A stretch of DNA of 7,592 nt from Geminicoccaceae bacterium (GTDB lineage Bacteria > Pseudomonadota > Alphaproteobacteria > Geminicoccales > Geminicoccaceae): contig JAPJRA010000151.1 in NCBI GenBank assembly GCA_030824835.1, forward strand, positions 1 to 7,592, given 5' to 3'. The position numbers were made by a program, and so were the translations under genes. The stretch's first letter is position 1. The number at the start of each line of letters is the position of its first letter. This document shows, piece by piece, positions 5,211-7,592 of this stretch. The notes beneath the pieces are model-generated. The model made no database searches and was not told the DNA's origin. It saw only the letters and a program-made list of their open reading frames with translations.

Positions 5211-6362
5211 TCAGCACACCACCAACTCGATGGGAGCCCGGGACAGTGGCTCCGCCGCCGTCTCCCCGACGATCGAGGTCCGCCCCAGGGTCATGGCTGC
5301 CCCGCTGTCGCTGTCCATCAGGATCATGTGCAGGAAGAACACCATGCCAGGCTCGATCACGACCGGGTTGCCCGCGTAAAACATCGGCCAGTCCATCCAG
5401 GACGGGGCATAGACCGCACCCAGTGAGTAGCCGCAGGCATTGAGGCGGTGCTGGCGCAGGCCGCGCCGGTCGAAGACCGTGGCGTGGGCCGCGAACACCT
5501 CGCCCATGGTCTGGCCGGGGCGCATGGCGGCCTCGCAGGCCAGGAGCGCCTCGGCGGCGGCGTCAAACAGCTCATGGTGGCGTGGGCGGGCCTCACCCAC
5601 CAGCAAGGTGCGCATCAGGCAGGCATGGTACTGGCGCCAGACACCGGCAAACTCGAGCGTCAGCTGGTCGACCGGGTCGAGCCGACGCCGCCCGGACTGG
5701 TAGCGGCAGAGCAGGGCCGCCGGGCCGGAGCCGATGATGAACGGGTTGCCCGGATAGTCTCCGCCGGCCTCGAAGATCGCATCGTGCATCCGGGCCAGGA
5801 TCACCCCCTCGTCGGTGCCGGCTCTGGCATGAGCGACGGCGGCGTCCAGCGCGGCATCAGCGAGCTCGCCGGCCCGACGCACCACGGCCAGCTCCGCTGG
5901 CGACTTCACCAGGCGCAAGCGGGCCAGGAGCCGTGAGGCATCCTCGGTCGTGGCGAAACCGTCAAGGGCCGCTGCCAGCTTACGGCCATTGGCGGCAGTG
6001 AGCCCATGCGTGTCCCACTCGACCCCAAGCCGGCGGCCAGCGAGGCCGATCTCCGCGAGCAGTGCCCGCAGCTCCTGGGCGGGCTCGGCATCATCGCGGT
6101 CGACCCAGACCCGGATATCGCTCAGGGTCGAGGTCAGCTGGGCCTGACGCAGGTCCGGTGCGCGGGTGAGTAGCGTCATGCCGCCGTCGGCACGCAGCAC
6201 CAGACACTGAAAGAAGCAGAAGCCGAACGTATCGAAGCCGGTCAGCCAGTACATGCTCTCCTGCTTGAAGCAGAGCAGGGCGTCGAGCCCCTCGGCCGCC
6301 AACGCGGCGCAGGCGCGCTCACGCCGCTGCGCGTATTCATCGACCGTGAAATGCAGCGCCAT
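5211..6362 (-). CDS. M24-family (creatinase/Xaa-Pro peptidase fold) protein with altered metal site
   Basis: A 383-residue pita-bread-fold protein: creatinase-type N-terminal domain at about 1-145 (YWLTGFDTFG, RAPDLRQAQ, GVEWDTHGL), then the M24 domain from about KSPAELAVVRRAGELAD to the end. Classical aminopeptidase P/prolidase members bind two metals through D-D-H-E-E. Counting from the second Met, I read Glu237 in LTLEFAG, Cys248 in HACLMRT, Tyr312 in CGYSLG, His345 in FFLHM and Gly360 in TLGRTS at those places, and the usual PHY histidine is Arg220 (LCRYQSG). A metal-dependent peptidase is therefore doubtful. Creatinase shows that the fold can act without metal on C-N bonds of small molecules, so an amidinohydrolase or ectoine-hydrolase-like role is possible, but the substrate is unknown. 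The start is the second of two adjacent ATGs, because GGGAGG at 6368-6373 sits 5 bases before it and only 2 before the first at 6365. Confidence 0.9.
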   Translation of the reverse strand: MALHFTVDEYAQRRERACAALAAEGLDALLCFKQESMYWLTGFDTFGFCFFQCLVLRADGGMTLLTRAPDLRQAQLTSTLSDIRVWVDRDDAEPAQELRALLAEIGLAGRRLGVEWDTHGLTAANGRKLAAALDGFATTEDASRLLARLRLVKSPAELAVVRRAGELADAALDAAVAHARAGTDEGVILARMHDAIFEAGGDYPGNPFIIGSGPAALLCRYQSGRRRLDPVDQLTLEFAGVWRQYHACLMRTLLVGEARPRHHELFDAAAEALLACEAAMRPGQTMGEVFAAHATVFDRRGLRQHRLNACGYSLGAVYAPSWMDWPMFYAGNPVVIEPGMVFFLHMILMDSDSGAAMTLGRTSIVGETAAEPLSRAPIELVVC

Positions 6363-6448
6363 CATGGCCTCCCGACTTGCCTAGCGCTTTCGGCTCTTAC
6401 ACCCTGCCTGGAAAGCTGGCCATCGACGGTCGGCCAAGCGGGGGCCGC
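6363..6448. promoter_or_regulatory. divergent intergenic region between the M24 and EamA genes
   Basis: The two genes diverge from this 86-base gap, which must hold the minus-strand M24 ribosome binding site (6368-6373) and probably both promoters, unless either transcript starts inside the other gene. Near the permease start is an imperfect inverted repeat (GCTGGCC 6415-6421 with GGCCAAGC 6432-6439, one bulge), a possible operator or leader hairpin. I could not assign -35/-10 boxes with confidence. Confidence 0.4.
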
Positions 6449-7339
6449 ATGGGCACGGAGAGTGGTGACGGGACGACGCGAGCGATCCTGCTGGTCTGTC
6501 TGGCGGGACTGCTGTTCGTCACCATGAACAGCCTGGTCAAGGCGCTGAGCACCCGCTTCGACCCGCTGATGCTGATCTGGGCGCGCTACTTCTTTCACGT
6601 CGTGCTGATCGTCGTGCTCTACCCGCGGCGCTTCCCACAGCTGCTGCGCACGAACCAGCTGGGCATTCAGCTCGGCCGCTCGCTGTTGATGCTGGGGGCG
6701 ACGGCGCTGAACTTCCTCGCCCTGTTCTGGCTGCCGCTCGGCGAGGTGGCGGCGATCACCTTCACCTCGCCGATCATCGTCGCCGCCCTGGCGGTCCCGG
6801 TGCTAGGCGAGCGGATCGGCGGGGCGCGGTGGCTGGCGATCCTGGGCGGCTTCGCCGGGGCGATGCTGATCATCCGCCCCGGCGCCGAGACAATGAACAC
6901 CGGTGCCTGGCTGGCCGCCGGCTGCGCCTTCTCCTACGCGCTCTATCAGATCAGCACCCGGATCGTGCGCGAGTCCGAGCCAATGGTGTCGCTGCTCTAT
7001 GGCGGGATGGTCGGCATGGTGGCGCTGTCCGTGCTGGTGCCCTTCGGCTGGAGCACGCCCACGGCGCTCGAGTGGCTGCAGCTGGCTGCCATCGGCGTGC
7101 TCGGCGCCACCGGGCATCTGCTGCTCATCCATGCGCTGCGCAGCGCCGAGGCGTCCAGGGTCAGCCCGTTCATCTATCTGCAGCTGGTATGGGCCATGTT
7201 AGCGACGCTGGTGGTGTTCGGCGTGGCCCCGAAGCCGAGCACGCTCGCCGGTGCGGCGGTGGTGGTGGCCAGCGGCCTCGCCCTTTACCGGCTCGACGTG
7301 CGCGAGCGCGCCGGCAAGGCGGCGCGGCTGCACGGCTGA
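6449..7339 (+). CDS. EamA/DMT-superfamily inner-membrane permease
   Basis: This 296-residue protein has ten predicted membrane helices arranged as two EamA domains (PF00892), at about 12-144 and 153-281. It shows the usual landmarks: an N-terminal helix AILLVCLAGLLFVTMNSLVK, GEVAAITFTSPIIVAALAVP, the GER motif at 120-122, LGGFAGAMLIIRPG closing the first half, and HLLLIHALRSAEASRVSPF plus AAVVVASGLALYRLD in the second. Drug/metabolite transporters of this type usually export amino acids or related metabolites; no residue here fixes the substrate. Length from ATG 6449 is normal, and that ATG has a G-rich stretch (6440-6444) just upstream. A TTG at 6377 would add 24 non-hydrophobic residues and is less likely. 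It is divergent from the M24 gene, so a shared regulator or related substrate is possible but unproven. Only 8 bases separate its stop from the stop of the convergent GNAT gene. Confidence 0.92.
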   Translation: MGTESGDGTTRAILLVCLAGLLFVTMNSLVKALSTRFDPLMLIWARYFFHVVLIVVLYPRRFPQLLRTNQLGIQLGRSLLMLGATALNFLALFWLPLGEVAAITFTSPIIVAALAVPVLGERIGGARWLAILGGFAGAMLIIRPGAETMNTGAWLAAGCAFSYALYQISTRIVRESEPMVSLLYGGMVGMVALSVLVPFGWSTPTALEWLQLAAIGVLGATGHLLLIHALRSAEASRVSPFIYLQLVWAMLATLVVFGVAPKPSTLAGAAVVVASGLALYRLDVRERAGKAARLHG

Positions 7340-7347
7340 CTCGACGC

Positions 7348-7592
7348 TCAGAGCATCCGGTACATGACCAGGGTGTCGACCAAGCCCAGACTTGGATGGG
7401 CGAAGGCCTCGGGTAGCCGGCCGACAATCTCGAACCCATGGCTCTGCCAGAGCCGCACCGCGCGCTCGTTGGTGCTGATCACGCAGTTGAACTGCATCGA
7501 CCGGAAGCCGCGGCTCTTCGCGTGGCTCAGCGAGTGCGCGCACATGTCGCGAATTGCGGCTATGCCACGGCGGCAGAAGCAACTGGCCGCGG
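7348..7592 (-). CDS. GNAT-family N-acetyltransferase, C-terminal part (runs off the window)
   Basis: The frame stays open to the right edge, so only the last 80 or so residues are visible. They match the C-terminal half of a GNAT acetyltransferase (PF00583 type), enzymes that move an acetyl group from acetyl-CoA to an amine. Visible are a loose acetyl-CoA motif region (CRRGIAAIRDMCAHSLSHA), the beta strand SMQFNCVISTNE, the family hallmark NERAVRLWQSHGFEIVGRLP, and the end DTLVMYRML. The ATG at 7545 is internal, not the start: family similarity continues upstream of it. The pyrophosphate-binding motif deviates somewhat from (Q/R)xxGx(G/A), the first position reading Cys. Substrate unknown. 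Confidence 0.85.
   Translation of the reverse strand, partial: AASCFCRRGIAAIRDMCAHSLSHAKSRGFRSMQFNCVISTNERAVRLWQSHGFEIVGRLPEAFAHPSLGLVDTLVMYRML

Noticed and set aside
5448..5936. 162-codon plus-strand open frame inside the M24 gene
   Set aside because: Antisense to a well-supported gene and without domain motifs.
1..7592. Search for tRNA, rRNA, CRISPR, insertion sequences, toxin-antitoxin or phage genes
   Set aside because: Nothing with the expected structure or motifs was seen by eye on either strand.

Overview
The window is a GC-rich, densely packed chromosomal segment. Its gene content and sequence style (SCO1/SenC, AbrB-type membrane protein, GFA protein, M24 creatinase-like protein, EamA permease) suggest an alphaproteobacterium, perhaps a Rhodospirillales-like lineage. 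That placement is an inference from protein flavour, not from a marker gene. I see no rRNA, tRNA, CRISPR array, transposase or phage gene.

Left region (1-2145): a two-gene plus-strand unit encodes a small exported cysteine-containing protein of unknown family, then a SCO1/SenC copper chaperone. The two overlap by GTGA and are probably translationally coupled. The unit meets a minus-strand AbrB-family integral membrane protein tail to tail, with a 16-bp overlap of the coding ends.

Middle region (2146-5125), all minus strand: an exported META/HslJ-like protein; a secreted seven-repeat FG-GAP/VCBS beta-propeller protein with an uncertain N-terminus; a roughly 520-base non-coding stretch that is AT-rich at one end and holds a strong hairpin at the other; and a GFA-family (Mss4-like) zinc protein with a full set of zinc cysteines.

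Right region (5211-7592): a creatinase/Xaa-Pro-peptidase-fold (M24) protein on the minus strand has non-standard residues at all the usual metal-ligand positions. It is divergent from a two-domain EamA/DMT permease on the plus strand, with about 86 bp between them. A GNAT acetyltransferase runs off the right edge on the minus strand, converging on the permease with only 8 bp between.

Most genes look like ordinary, loosely linked chromosomal genes. The best candidates for something undescribed are the small Cys-rich protein coupled to SCO1, the metal-ligand-free M24 protein, and the FG-GAP gene, whose natural signal peptide lacks a normal start codon in frame, has an ATG one base out of frame, and carries a seven-base C tract. 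I do not see a convincing new multi-gene system.
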